From assembly GCA_003454415.1 (NCBI GenBank), contig DMKG01000222.1:2269-7999 (forward strand): a stretch of DNA of 5,731 bases, read 5' to 3'. The notes under the pieces were generated by a model. It was not told where the DNA came from. It saw only the letters and a program-made list of their open reading frames with translations, and made no database searches. Position 1 is the first letter of the stretch. Each line of letters opens with the position of its first letter. Shown piece after piece: positions 1 through 5,392 of the stretch. This DNA comes from Alphaproteobacteria bacterium (GTDB taxonomy: Bacteria; Pseudomonadota; Alphaproteobacteria; UBA11222). The translations under genes and the position numbers were made by a program.

Positions 1-636
1 GGCGGAGCCCGCCAGGGTGCGCATCGGGCCCGCAGATATGGCGTTAACCCGGACCCCCTGCGGGCCGAGATCAGCGGCGAGATAACGAACGCTCGCCTCC
101 AGCGCCGCCTTGGCCACCCCCATGACATTGTAATCCGGCATCACCTTGACCGAGCCCATATAGGTGAGCGTAACGATGGCGCCGCCATTTTTCATCAGCG
201 GCGCGGCGCGGCGCGCCACCTCGTTCAGGGAGAAACAGGATATATCCATGGTGTGCAGGAAATTCTCCCGCGTCGTATCCAGAAACCGGCCTTTCAGTTC
301 ATCCTTGTCGGAATAGGCTATGGCGTGCACGATAAAATCGATCTGTCCCCATACGGTCTCCAGCATGGCGAAAACCTTGTCAAGGCTGACGCGGTCGGAG
401 ACGTCGCAGGGCACCATCAGGCTGGAGCCAACCGAATCCGCCAGCGGCTGCAAGCGTTTTCCGAAGGCTTCATTCTGATAGGTGAAAGCCATTTCCGCGC
501 CATGTGCGCCCAGCGCCTGGGCGATTCCCCAGGCGATGGAATGATCGTTGGCGATGCCCATTACCAGTCCGCGCTTGCCGTTCATCAGCTTTCCGGGGAG
601 TGGCGGCTGCGCGGATTCGCTGGTCAGGCTTGACAT
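1..636 (-). CDS. fabI: Enoyl-[acyl-carrier-protein] reductase (NADH) FabI, 3' end cut by window edge
   Basis: This cytoplasmic enzyme reduces trans-2-enoyl-ACP to acyl-ACP in the last step of each type II fatty acid elongation cycle. The first 212 residues are present; against E. coli FabI (262 aa) about 60 C-terminal residues lie outside the window. It is a short-chain dehydrogenase of the FabI subclass: the atypical nucleotide-binding loop GIANDHSIAWG is at residues 27-37, the catalytic pair is Tyr169 and Lys176 in YNVMGVAK, a second active-site Tyr is at 159, and VNAISAGP is at 198-204. The start at 636 is preceded by GGGGAA six bases upstream and gives a tail of about 13 residues beyond E. 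coli; Met18 is an alternative start. It begins 18 nt after the fabB stop, so it is probably cotranscribed. The residue matching E. coli Gly93 is Ala107, a position linked to triclosan and diazaborine sensitivity. The family call is very secure. Confidence 0.97.
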   Translation of the reverse strand, partial: MSSLTSESAQPPLPGKLMNGKRGLVMGIANDHSIAWGIAQALGAHGAEMAFTYQNEAFGKRLQPLADSVGSSLMVPCDVSDRVSLDKVFAMLETVWGQIDFIVHAIAYSDKDELKGRFLDTTRENFLHTMDISCFSLNEVARRAAPLMKNGGAIVTLTYMGSVKVMPDYNVMGVAKAALEASVRYLAADLGPQGVRVNAISAGPMRTLAGSA

Positions 637-654
637 TGCCGGTTCCCCCGCGTT

Positions 655-1869
655 TCAGGACAGACGTGAAAAAGCGAGGCAGGCATTGGTGCCGCCGAAT
701 CCGAAACTGTTCGACATCACCGTGTCCAGTTTCGCATTATCAATCCGTGTACGGACAATAGGCATGCCTCCGGCAAGGGGGTCCAGATCTTCTATGTTGG
801 CGGAGATGCAGACGAACTGGTTGTTCAGCATCAGGAGGGAATAGATCGCCTCATGAACGCCGGTTGCGCCCTGGCTGTGGCCGGTGAGGGATTTGGTGGA
901 GCTGATGGGAGGAATCGCCGCGCCGAACACGTCGCGAATCGCCTCCAGCTCCCTGGTGTCGCCGATCGGCGTCGACGTGCCATGAGCGTTGATGTAATCG
1001 ACCGGACCTTTCAGACCCGCCATCGCCATGCGCATGCAGCGCGCCGCCCCTTCGCCGGATGGCTGGACCATATCAGCGCCGTCGGAGGTTGCGCCATATC
1101 CCGTCAGTTCGCCATAGATCTTCGCCCCGCGCGCCCTGGCGTGCTCAAGCTCCTCCAGCACCAGACAGCCGCCGCCGCCGGATATGACAAAACCGTCCCG
1201 ATTCACGTCATAGGCGCGCGACGCTTTTTCAGGCGTTGAATTGTATTTGCTGGAAAGCGCGCCCATGGCGTCGAACAGCACGGTCAGGGTCCAGTCCAGT
1301 TCCTCTCCGCCGCCTGCGAACATGACATCCTGTTTACCGAGCTGGATCTGCTCTGCGGCCGCGCCGATGCAATGGGCGCTGGTAGCGCAGGCGGAGGAGA
1401 TGGTGTAATTCAGCCCCCTGATCTGAAAGGCGGTGGCGAGATTGGCCGAGGTGCTGCTGGACATGTTGCGCGGCACCATGAAGGGGCCAACCTTTTTGGC
1501 CCCCTTTTCCCGGGCTGTATCACAGGCCAGCAGAATGTTATGGGTGGAAGGCCCGCCCGAACCTACAATGATCCCGGTGCGTTCGTTGCTGATTTCGTTT
1601 TGCGCCAGTCCTGAATCGCGGATCGCCTGATCCATCGCCACATAGGCGTAGGCCGCCGCATCGCCCATGAACCGCTTCAGCTTCCGGTCAACCGCATCCT
1701 CAAGATCGATCTTCAACGTCCCCGCCACCTGGCTGCGGAATCCCATTTCACGGTAGAGTTCGCAGGGTTCGACGCCAGAACGCCCCTCGCGCAGGCTGGC
1801 CAGAACCTGCTGCGTGTTGTTGCCAATGCTGGAAACGATCCCCATGCCGGTAACGACGACACGTCTCAT
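655..1869 (-). CDS. fabB: Beta-ketoacyl-[acyl-carrier-protein] synthase I FabB
   Basis: FabB condenses malonyl-ACP with acyl-ACP and, with FabA, elongates the cis-3-decenoyl intermediate towards unsaturated fatty acids. The product has 404 aa, against 406 in E. coli FabB, and opens [18 protein letters not shown], very close to that enzyme. Thiolase-fold catalytic residues are visible: nucleophile Cys161 in SSACATSAH, His296 in NAHGTS, Lys326 and His331 in SSTKSLTGH, and the C-terminal glycine loop GFGGTN at 390-395. I chose the ATG at 1869 because AGGAGG at 1875-1880 sits five bases upstream. A GTG directly before it (1872) would leave only two bases and adds one residue not expected in the family. 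It lies 12 nt after fabA (9 nt if the GTG were used) and 18 nt before fabI. The Cys-His-His triad and the FabA neighbour favour FabB over FabF. Confidence 0.97.
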   Translation of the reverse strand: MRRVVVTGMGIVSSIGNNTQQVLASLREGRSGVEPCELYREMGFRSQVAGTLKIDLEDAVDRKLKRFMGDAAAYAYVAMDQAIRDSGLAQNEISNERTGIIVGSGGPSTHNILLACDTAREKGAKKVGPFMVPRNMSSSTSANLATAFQIRGLNYTISSACATSAHCIGAAAEQIQLGKQDVMFAGGGEELDWTLTVLFDAMGALSSKYNSTPEKASRAYDVNRDGFVISGGGGCLVLEELEHARARGAKIYGELTGYGATSDGADMVQPSGEGAARCMRMAMAGLKGPVDYINAHGTSTPIGDTRELEAIRDVFGAAIPPISSTKSLTGHSQGATGVHEAIYSLLMLNNQFVCISANIEDLDPLAGGMPIVRTRIDNAKLDTVMSNSFGFGGTNACLAFSRLS

Positions 1870-1874
1870 CACGC

Positions 1875-1880
1875 CCTCCT
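1875..1880 (-). promoter_or_regulatory. Ribosome binding site of fabB
   Basis: AGGAGG, a perfect Shine-Dalgarno core, sits in the short fabA-fabB gap just after the fabA stop codon. Its five-base spacing to the ATG at 1869 decides that start over the adjacent GTG at 1872. This strong site, so close to the fabA stop, should keep fabB well translated and possibly coupled to fabA. Confidence 0.85.
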
Positions 1881-1881
1881 T

Positions 1882-2403
1882 TTACGCTGCCGTGAACAGG
1901 CCGACCTTCAGATCTTCGGCGCGCATGATCTCAATTCCATCCACAAGCGCCACGCCATCGGCGATTCCCATCACCAGTTTGCGGTTGATCACCCGTTTCA
2001 GATCAAGACGGTAGGTCACGAGCTTGTGTTTCGGCTCCACCATATTACTTAAACGCACTTCGCCAACCCCCAGCGCGCGGCCGCGCCCTTTCGCCCCCAG
2101 CCAGCCCAGGAAAAACCCCACAAGCTGCCACAGGGCGTCCAGCCCCAGGCAACCTGGCATTACCGGGTCTCCTTCAAAATGGCAGCCGAAAAACCACAGA
2201 TCCGGACGGATATCGAGTTCCGCAACAACTTCGCCTTTGCCATGTACGCCGCCGGTATCAGCGATCCGGGTGATCCGGTCGAACATCAGCATGGGCGGCA
2301 GCGGCAACTGCGCATTGCCCGGACCAAACATCCGGCCATGACCGCAATTCAGCAAATCCTCATAATCCAGTTTGGCCGGCCTGATCGGCATCCCATTTCC
2401 CAT
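1882..2403 (-). CDS. fabA: 3-hydroxydecanoyl-[acyl-carrier-protein] dehydratase/isomerase FabA
   Basis: FabA dehydrates 3-hydroxydecanoyl-ACP and isomerises trans-2- to cis-3-decenoyl-ACP, the step that introduces the double bond in anaerobic-type unsaturated fatty acid synthesis. The product is a 173-aa single hot-dog domain, matching the usual length of about 172. The long signature from [10 protein letters not shown] to [15 protein letters not shown] spans residues 67-97 and contains the active-site His75 and Asp89. The C-terminal block [11 protein letters not shown]...DLKVGLF is also typical and separates FabA from FabZ. The start at 2403 has AAGGA six bases upstream; Met5 is an internal alternative with poorer support. 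It lies 54 nt downstream of the SulP gene and directly before fabB. No convincing promoter is visible in those 54 nt, so transcription may come from the SulP gene or from a promoter inside it. Confidence 0.97.
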   Translation of the reverse strand: MGNGMPIRPAKLDYEDLLNCGHGRMFGPGNAQLPLPPMLMFDRITRIADTGGVHGKGEVVAELDIRPDLWFFGCHFEGDPVMPGCLGLDALWQLVGFFLGWLGAKGRGRALGVGEVRLSNMVEPKHKLVTYRLDLKRVINRKLVMGIADGVALVDGIEIMRAEDLKVGLFTAA

Positions 2404-2457
2404 GGATGTTCCTTCCCGCTGTCAGGTAACATATCGCTGCAACCGGCTACAAGCGGT

Positions 2458-4176
2458 TTACGCAAATCCCTCATCGCCCGCCAGTTTCAGTGCGGTTTCC
2501 AGGTCGTCGGCGAACTGGAGGGGAGATGAAGCGGCGCCGATTTCCATCTGTTTCAGAACCTGACGCGGCTGTGGCTGAATGCCTGTGACAATCACCCGGA
2601 CGCCATGGATGTGGCAACGGTGCAGGAATTGCTCCAGCGCCCCAACGCCCGTCGCATCGATCATGGGAACGTCACGCAGACCAAGTATTAAAACCTCCGG
2701 CCAACGGCCGGCCATGGCGTCCAGATTGTCCCCGAGACGCGACGCATTACCGAAAAAAAGCGGCCCCCGCAGCCGTAACAGTTCTATCCCCTGGGGTAAG
2801 GAGGGTCGCTGATAGACGCCATTTTCTCTCCGATGGATGAAATCGTCCCGATCGTGCTCCCACAGCGCGACGCCACTATCCGCCGTGTCAAGCTGGGACA
2901 TCCGGTGCATGAACAGGATCGCGGCAAGAACAACCCCGGTTTCGATGGCGAGGGTAAGATCGGCAAGCACCGTCAGACCGAAAGTGAGCAGCAGCACCAT
3001 CCGGTCCCCGGGGGGAGAACGCATCAATCCGCGGAATTTGTCAATTTCACTCATATTCCAGGCGACCATGACCAGAATGGCCGCCAGCGAGGTCAGCGGA
3101 ATAAACGCCGCCAGAGGCGACAGGAACAGCACAAAAAGCAGGATGAAGATAGCGTGGAGCATGCCCGATATTGGTGAGCGCGCTCCGGAACGTATATTGG
3201 TGGCGGTGCGCGCAATCGCCCCCGTGGCGGGCATGCCGCCAAACAGCGCCGAGGCAATATTGGCCGTGCCCTGCGCCACCAGTTCGCAGTTGGAGCGATG
3301 CCGTCGTCCGGTCATGCTGTCGGCCACCATGGCGGACAGAAGACTCTCAACGCCCGCAAGAAAAGCGATGGTGAAGGCGCCCGGCAACAATTCAACCATG
3401 CGGGGCAGGGTAATTTCGGGCCATTGCGGCGCCGGCAGACTGGCGGAGATGCCGCCAAACCGCGATCCGATGGTCTCGACAGGCAGATGGAACAGATACA
3501 CCACAAGTGATGCGCAGATCACCGCGATCAGAAAGGCGGGCAGCCTGGGCGCAAATCGACGCAGCAGGATGATCAGGGCAAGCGACGAAAAGCCCAGACC
3601 CACGGCCCAGGGGCTGAAAGTGCCGCGGGCATGCCAGAACGCCGCCCATTTCGCCAGAAAATCGGCAGGGGTAGTCGCGAGTGAAAGGCCCAGTAATTCG
3701 CCGATCTGACTGGAAAAAATGATCACGGCGATACCGGAGGTAAAACCCGTCACCACAGGATCGGGAATGTATTTTATCCAGTCGCCGAAGCGCGCCCAGC
3801 CCGCCACCAGAAGCATCAGCCCCGCCATCAGCGTCGCCAGAATAAGCCCATCATAGCCATGGACATGAATGATGTTGAACACCACCACCACAAACGCGCC
3901 GGTTGGGCCGCCAATCTGAAAACGGCTTCCACCCAGCGCGGAAATGAGGAATCCGGCGATGACCGCCGTCAGCAGACCCTTATCGGGTGTCGCGCCAGAA
4001 GCTATGGCCAGCGCCATGGCGAGCGGCAACGCCACGATGGCGACCGTCAAACCGGCGACAGCGTCGTCACGAAATCCCCTCGCCCCGTAGCCCTCGCGCA
4101 GAACCGTAATCGACTTTGGGACAAACAGACGCCAGGCCGGCGCTTCAGCCGGCATGGCCGTATCTTGCATGTTCAT
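2458..4176 (-). CDS. SulP/SLC26-family anion transporter with C-terminal STAS domain
   Basis: This is an inner-membrane anion or carboxylate transporter of 572 aa, normal for bacterial SulP proteins. The hydrophobic transport domain spans about residues 36-425. It carries the SulP-typical PLAMALAIASG (51-61), IGGPTGAF (88-95), IPDPVVTGFTSGIAV (137-151), GVESLLSAMVADS (275-287) and GGMPATGAIARTATNIRSGARSPISG (313-338). A cytoplasmic STAS domain covers about 463-568 with the DATG loop at 507-510; Thr509 is at the position phosphorylated in anti-sigma antagonists. Substrates in the family include sulfate, bicarbonate and C4-dicarboxylates, and the sequence does not decide among them. The ATG at 4176 has GAGG about five bases upstream; a TTG at 4239 would add 21 residues that are polar and atypical. 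It is divergent from irr and lies just upstream of fabA-fabB-fabI. E. coli DauA/YchM is the nearest characterised architecture I can name. Confidence 0.93.
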   Translation of the reverse strand: MNMQDTAMPAEAPAWRLFVPKSITVLREGYGARGFRDDAVAGLTVAIVALPLAMALAIASGATPDKGLLTAVIAGFLISALGGSRFQIGGPTGAFVVVVFNIIHVHGYDGLILATLMAGLMLLVAGWARFGDWIKYIPDPVVTGFTSGIAVIIFSSQIGELLGLSLATTPADFLAKWAAFWHARGTFSPWAVGLGFSSLALIILLRRFAPRLPAFLIAVICASLVVYLFHLPVETIGSRFGGISASLPAPQWPEITLPRMVELLPGAFTIAFLAGVESLLSAMVADSMTGRRHRSNCELVAQGTANIASALFGGMPATGAIARTATNIRSGARSPISGMLHAIFILLFVLFLSPLAAFIPLTSLAAILVMVAWNMSEIDKFRGLMRSPPGDRMVLLLTFGLTVLADLTLAIETGVVLAAILFMHRMSQLDTADSGVALWEHDRDDFIHRRENGVYQRPSLPQGIELLRLRGPLFFGNASRLGDNLDAMAGRWPEVLILGLRDVPMIDATGVGALEQFLHRCHIHGVRVIVTGIQPQPRQVLKQMEIGAASSPLQFADDLETALKLAGDEGFA

Positions 4177-4209
4177 GCCAACCTCATGACTCCCGCAGGA
4201 TTGCTTTAT

Positions 4210-4239
4210 AGCATAATCCCCTTTAATAGATGTGGACAA
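4210..4239 (-). promoter_or_regulatory. Candidate promoter of the SulP gene (and possibly of fabABI)
   Basis: On the minus strand TTGTCC (4234-4239) and TATGCT (4210-4215) are separated by 18 nt; each matches the sigma-70 consensus at four of six bases. Transcription would start near 4203 and give a leader of about 26 nt to the ATG at 4176. This fits that ATG better than the TTG at 4239, which lies upstream of the predicted transcript. The match is moderate. Its -35 box overlaps the candidate irr -35 box on the other strand. Confidence 0.4.
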
Positions 4240-4261
4240 ATGCTGGTAGCGTACCGATATT
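4233..4261 (+). promoter_or_regulatory. Candidate irr promoter giving a leaderless transcript
   Basis: TGGACA (4233-4238, five of six) and GATATT (4256-4261, four of six) are exactly 17 nt apart. A start site about seven bases after the -10 box would fall on or next to the ATG at 4268. No Shine-Dalgarno sequence is present before that ATG, which agrees with a leaderless mRNA. An alternative upstream pair starting with TTGCTT at 4201 has a poorer -10 box. This is inference from motif spacing only. Confidence 0.4.
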
Positions 4262-4267
4262 GTGATA

Positions 4268-4693
4268 ATGGAAACAGTGGCGCCTTTCCCTTATAGGGAC
4301 CCGTCTGAATTACTGCGCCGGGCCCGATTGCGTCCGACCCGTCAGCGCCTGGCGCTGGCGCGGCTTCTGTTCGCCGGCGGGCCGCGGCATGTGACCGCGG
4401 AATCCCTGTTCGCGGAAGCGCAAACCGCCAATGTGCGGCTTTCCCTGGCGACGGTCTACAACACGCTGCACCAATTCACCGAAGCCGGGCTGCTGCGTGA
4501 AGTTGTGGTCGATTCTTCCTGCACCTATTTTGATACTAACGTCAGTGAACACCACCATTTTTTCCATGAAGATCAAGGCGTTCTCACCGACATAGATGGT
4601 GAGGAAGTGAATATTCACGCCCTTCCCGCAGCCCCTGAAGGGACAAAAATTTCCAGGGTGGATGTCATTATCCGACTTTCCGGGCAGAAATAA
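4268..4693 (+). CDS. irr: Iron response regulator Irr (Fur superfamily)
   Basis: This 141-aa cytoplasmic DNA-binding protein, in alphaproteobacteria, senses heme or iron status and binds ICE operators under iron limitation. The N-terminal winged helix includes LRPTRQRLALARLLF (21-35) and the recognition region VRLSLATVYNTLHQFTEAGLL (56-76). The dimerisation part has TYFDTNVSEHHHFF (86-99), whose histidine cluster at 95-97 is the conserved heme/metal-binding HHH of Irr. The CxxC zinc motifs of classical Fur are absent and Cys85 is the only cysteine. The N-terminal GCPW heme regulatory motif of Bradyrhizobium Irr is also missing, as in several other Irr proteins. I chose ATG 4268; a GTG at 4262 would add two residues, and neither has a clear ribosome site. 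It is divergent from the SulP gene and followed by a near-consensus ICE. Fur, Mur or PerR are less likely given the TYFDTNVxxHHH block. Confidence 0.93.
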   Translation: METVAPFPYRDPSELLRRARLRPTRQRLALARLLFAGGPRHVTAESLFAEAQTANVRLSLATVYNTLHQFTEAGLLREVVVDSSCTYFDTNVSEHHHFFHEDQGVLTDIDGEEVNIHALPAAPEGTKISRVDVIIRLSGQK

Positions 4694-4715
4694 CGGAACG
4701 CCCGCCGTTTATTTA
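4692..4715 (+). terminator. Weak candidate terminator after irr
   Basis: AACGG (4692-4696) and CCGTT (4705-4709) can form a five-base-pair stem with an eight-base loop, starting within the irr stop codon. The T-rich TTATTTAT follows. The stem is short, so termination would be partial at best, and read-through into the rubrerythrin gene is possible. The T-rich tail overlaps the ICE. Confidence 0.3.
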
Positions 4716-4728
4716 TAATAATTCTAAA
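4712..4728 (+). promoter_or_regulatory. Irr operator (iron control element, ICE)
   Basis: TTTATAATAATTCTAAA matches the alphaproteobacterial ICE consensus TTTAGAA-NNN-TTCTAAA at 13 of 14 defined positions; the only deviation is T for G at position 5 of the left half-site. It lies 19 nt after the irr stop codon and ends three bases before the -35 box of the rubrerythrin promoter. The known ligand of this motif is encoded immediately next to it. A site abutting the -35 box could allow activation by contact with RNA polymerase or repression by hindrance; the sequence alone does not decide. Confidence 0.8.
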
Positions 4729-4731
4729 CTA

Positions 4732-4760
4732 TTGACGCGCGCACCTGAATGCCATATATT
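4732..4760 (+). promoter_or_regulatory. Sigma-70-type promoter of the rubrerythrin gene
   Basis: TTGACG (4732-4737, five of six) and TATATT (4755-4760, five of six) are separated by the optimal 17 nt. The predicted start site is near 4767, giving a leader of about 67 nt before the ATG at 4834. That leader contains a small inverted repeat, GCCCA at 4798-4802 with TGGGC at 4809-4813, eight bases before the ribosome site. This is the strongest promoter in the window, consistent with an abundantly made protein. Confidence 0.75.
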
Positions 4761-4820
4761 GCTATGGTAAACAGGCAAGCCGCCTTTCATCTAAACCGCC
4801 CATACAACTGGGCTCGCAGC

Positions 4821-4826
4821 AAGGAG
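4821..4826 (+). promoter_or_regulatory. Ribosome binding site of the rubrerythrin gene
   Basis: AAGGAG, seven bases before the ATG at 4834, is a near-ideal Shine-Dalgarno sequence. It fixes the start codon and predicts strong translation, in contrast to the adjacent irr gene, which has none. Confidence 0.85.
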
Positions 4827-4833
4827 TATCCCC

Positions 4834-5256
4834 ATGGCTGATCTCAAGACAAGCAAGACCCTGGAAAATCTGAAGGCCGCGTTTGCCGGTGAAAGCCAGG
4901 CCAACCGCCGTTATCTGTATTTCGCGCAAAAAGCCGACGTGGAAGGCTATAACGACGTGGCGGCGGTTTTCCGCTCCACCGCCGAAGGCGAAACCGGCCA
5001 TGCCCATGGCCATCTGGAGTTCATGGAAACCGTTGGCGATCCCGCCACCGGCCTGCCCATCGGCGGCACGGCGAATAATCTGAAAGCCTCTGTCGCCGGC
5101 GAAACCCATGAATATACCGATATGTATCCAGGCATGGCGCGCACCGCCCGTGAAGAGGGCTTTGCGGAAATCGCCGACTGGTTCGAAACGCTCGCCAAAG
5201 CGGAAAAATCCCATGCCGGCCGTTTCACCAAGGCGCTCGGCACCCTCGACGGCTGA
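4834..5256 (+). CDS. rbr: Rubrerythrin-family diiron protein lacking the rubredoxin domain
   Basis: Rubrerythrins are diiron proteins that mainly reduce hydrogen peroxide to water using electrons from a reductase. This 140-aa protein is only the four-helix ferritin-like part; classical rubrerythrin has about 190 aa and ends in a rubredoxin domain, and no cysteine occurs here at all. Every diiron ligand can be placed: Glu20 in AGESQ, Glu53 and His56 in ExxH, Glu90 and Glu93 in AGETHEY, and Glu124 and His127 in ExxH. No signal peptide or membrane segment is seen, so it should be cytoplasmic, unlike the membrane-bound MbfA. It has its own strong promoter with an abutting ICE and follows irr. The next gene encodes a two-cluster Fe-S protein, a candidate electron donor. 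Nothing downstream reads as a detached rubredoxin domain, so the short form looks native rather than frameshifted. Confidence 0.95.
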   Translation: MADLKTSKTLENLKAAFAGESQANRRYLYFAQKADVEGYNDVAAVFRSTAEGETGHAHGHLEFMETVGDPATGLPIGGTANNLKASVAGETHEYTDMYPGMARTAREEGFAEIADWFETLAKAEKSHAGRFTKALGTLDG

Positions 5257-5266
5257 CGCCATCTGA

Positions 5267-5298
5267 ACACGGAAATCTGTTTCTCCTTCATTCCGTGT
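5267..5298 (+). repeat. Stem-loop 1 downstream of the rubrerythrin gene
   Basis: ACACGGAA (5267-5274) and TTCCGTGT (5291-5298) are a perfect eight-base-pair inverted repeat with a 16-nt loop, ten bases after the rubrerythrin stop codon. No T tract follows, so this is not a typical intrinsic terminator. It could protect the 3' end of the upstream mRNA or be an operator; only the pairing is seen. Confidence 0.5.
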
Positions 5299-5308
5299 AT
5301 GAACCCAC

Positions 5309-5329
5309 CCTGCCCCTTTCCGGGGCAGG
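5309..5329 (+). repeat. Stem-loop 2, GC-rich hairpin between rubrerythrin and Fe-S genes
   Basis: CCTGCCCC (5309-5316) pairs perfectly with GGGGCAGG (5322-5329) around the five-base loop TTTCC. The stem should be very stable, but no T run follows on either strand. It sits 64 nt before the Fe-S gene start. A processing, stabilising or partial-termination element that lowers expression of the downstream gene relative to rubrerythrin is plausible. Confidence 0.6.
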
Positions 5330-5392
5330 CCAGGGGAGGAGCATCCGCACGCCATCCACAGAATCGTCCAGTATCTTAAAGAGGCGCATTTC

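Noticed and set aside
2441..2458. Short inverted repeat AACCG/CGGTT at the end of the SulP gene, considered as a terminator.
   Set aside because: It has only five pairs, overlaps the stop codon and has no T run, so it does not support termination before fabA.
2837..3709. A 290-codon open frame on the plus strand.
   Set aside because: It is antisense to the well-supported SulP gene, is low in hydrophobic structure, rich in Arg/Ser/Pro, has no recognisable motif, and arises from GC-biased codons of the real gene.
4201..4229. Alternative irr promoter TTGCTT-17-TAATAG.
   Set aside because: The -10 box matches the consensus at only three of six bases; the pair at 4233-4261 is better and agrees with the absence of a ribosome site.
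4177..4239. N-terminal extension of the SulP protein from a TTG at 4239.
   Set aside because: The extension crosses the candidate promoter, is polar and unlike the family, and the ATG at 4176 has a nearby GAGG.
5303..5392. Upstream extension of the Fe-S gene, since the frame is open and the part near [12 protein letters not shown] looks protein-like, with GGGGAGGA at 5333-5340.
   Set aside because: No ATG, GTG or TTG occurs in frame before 5393. Only a rare ATC start could be invoked, so the ATG at 5393 with GAGG is preferred.
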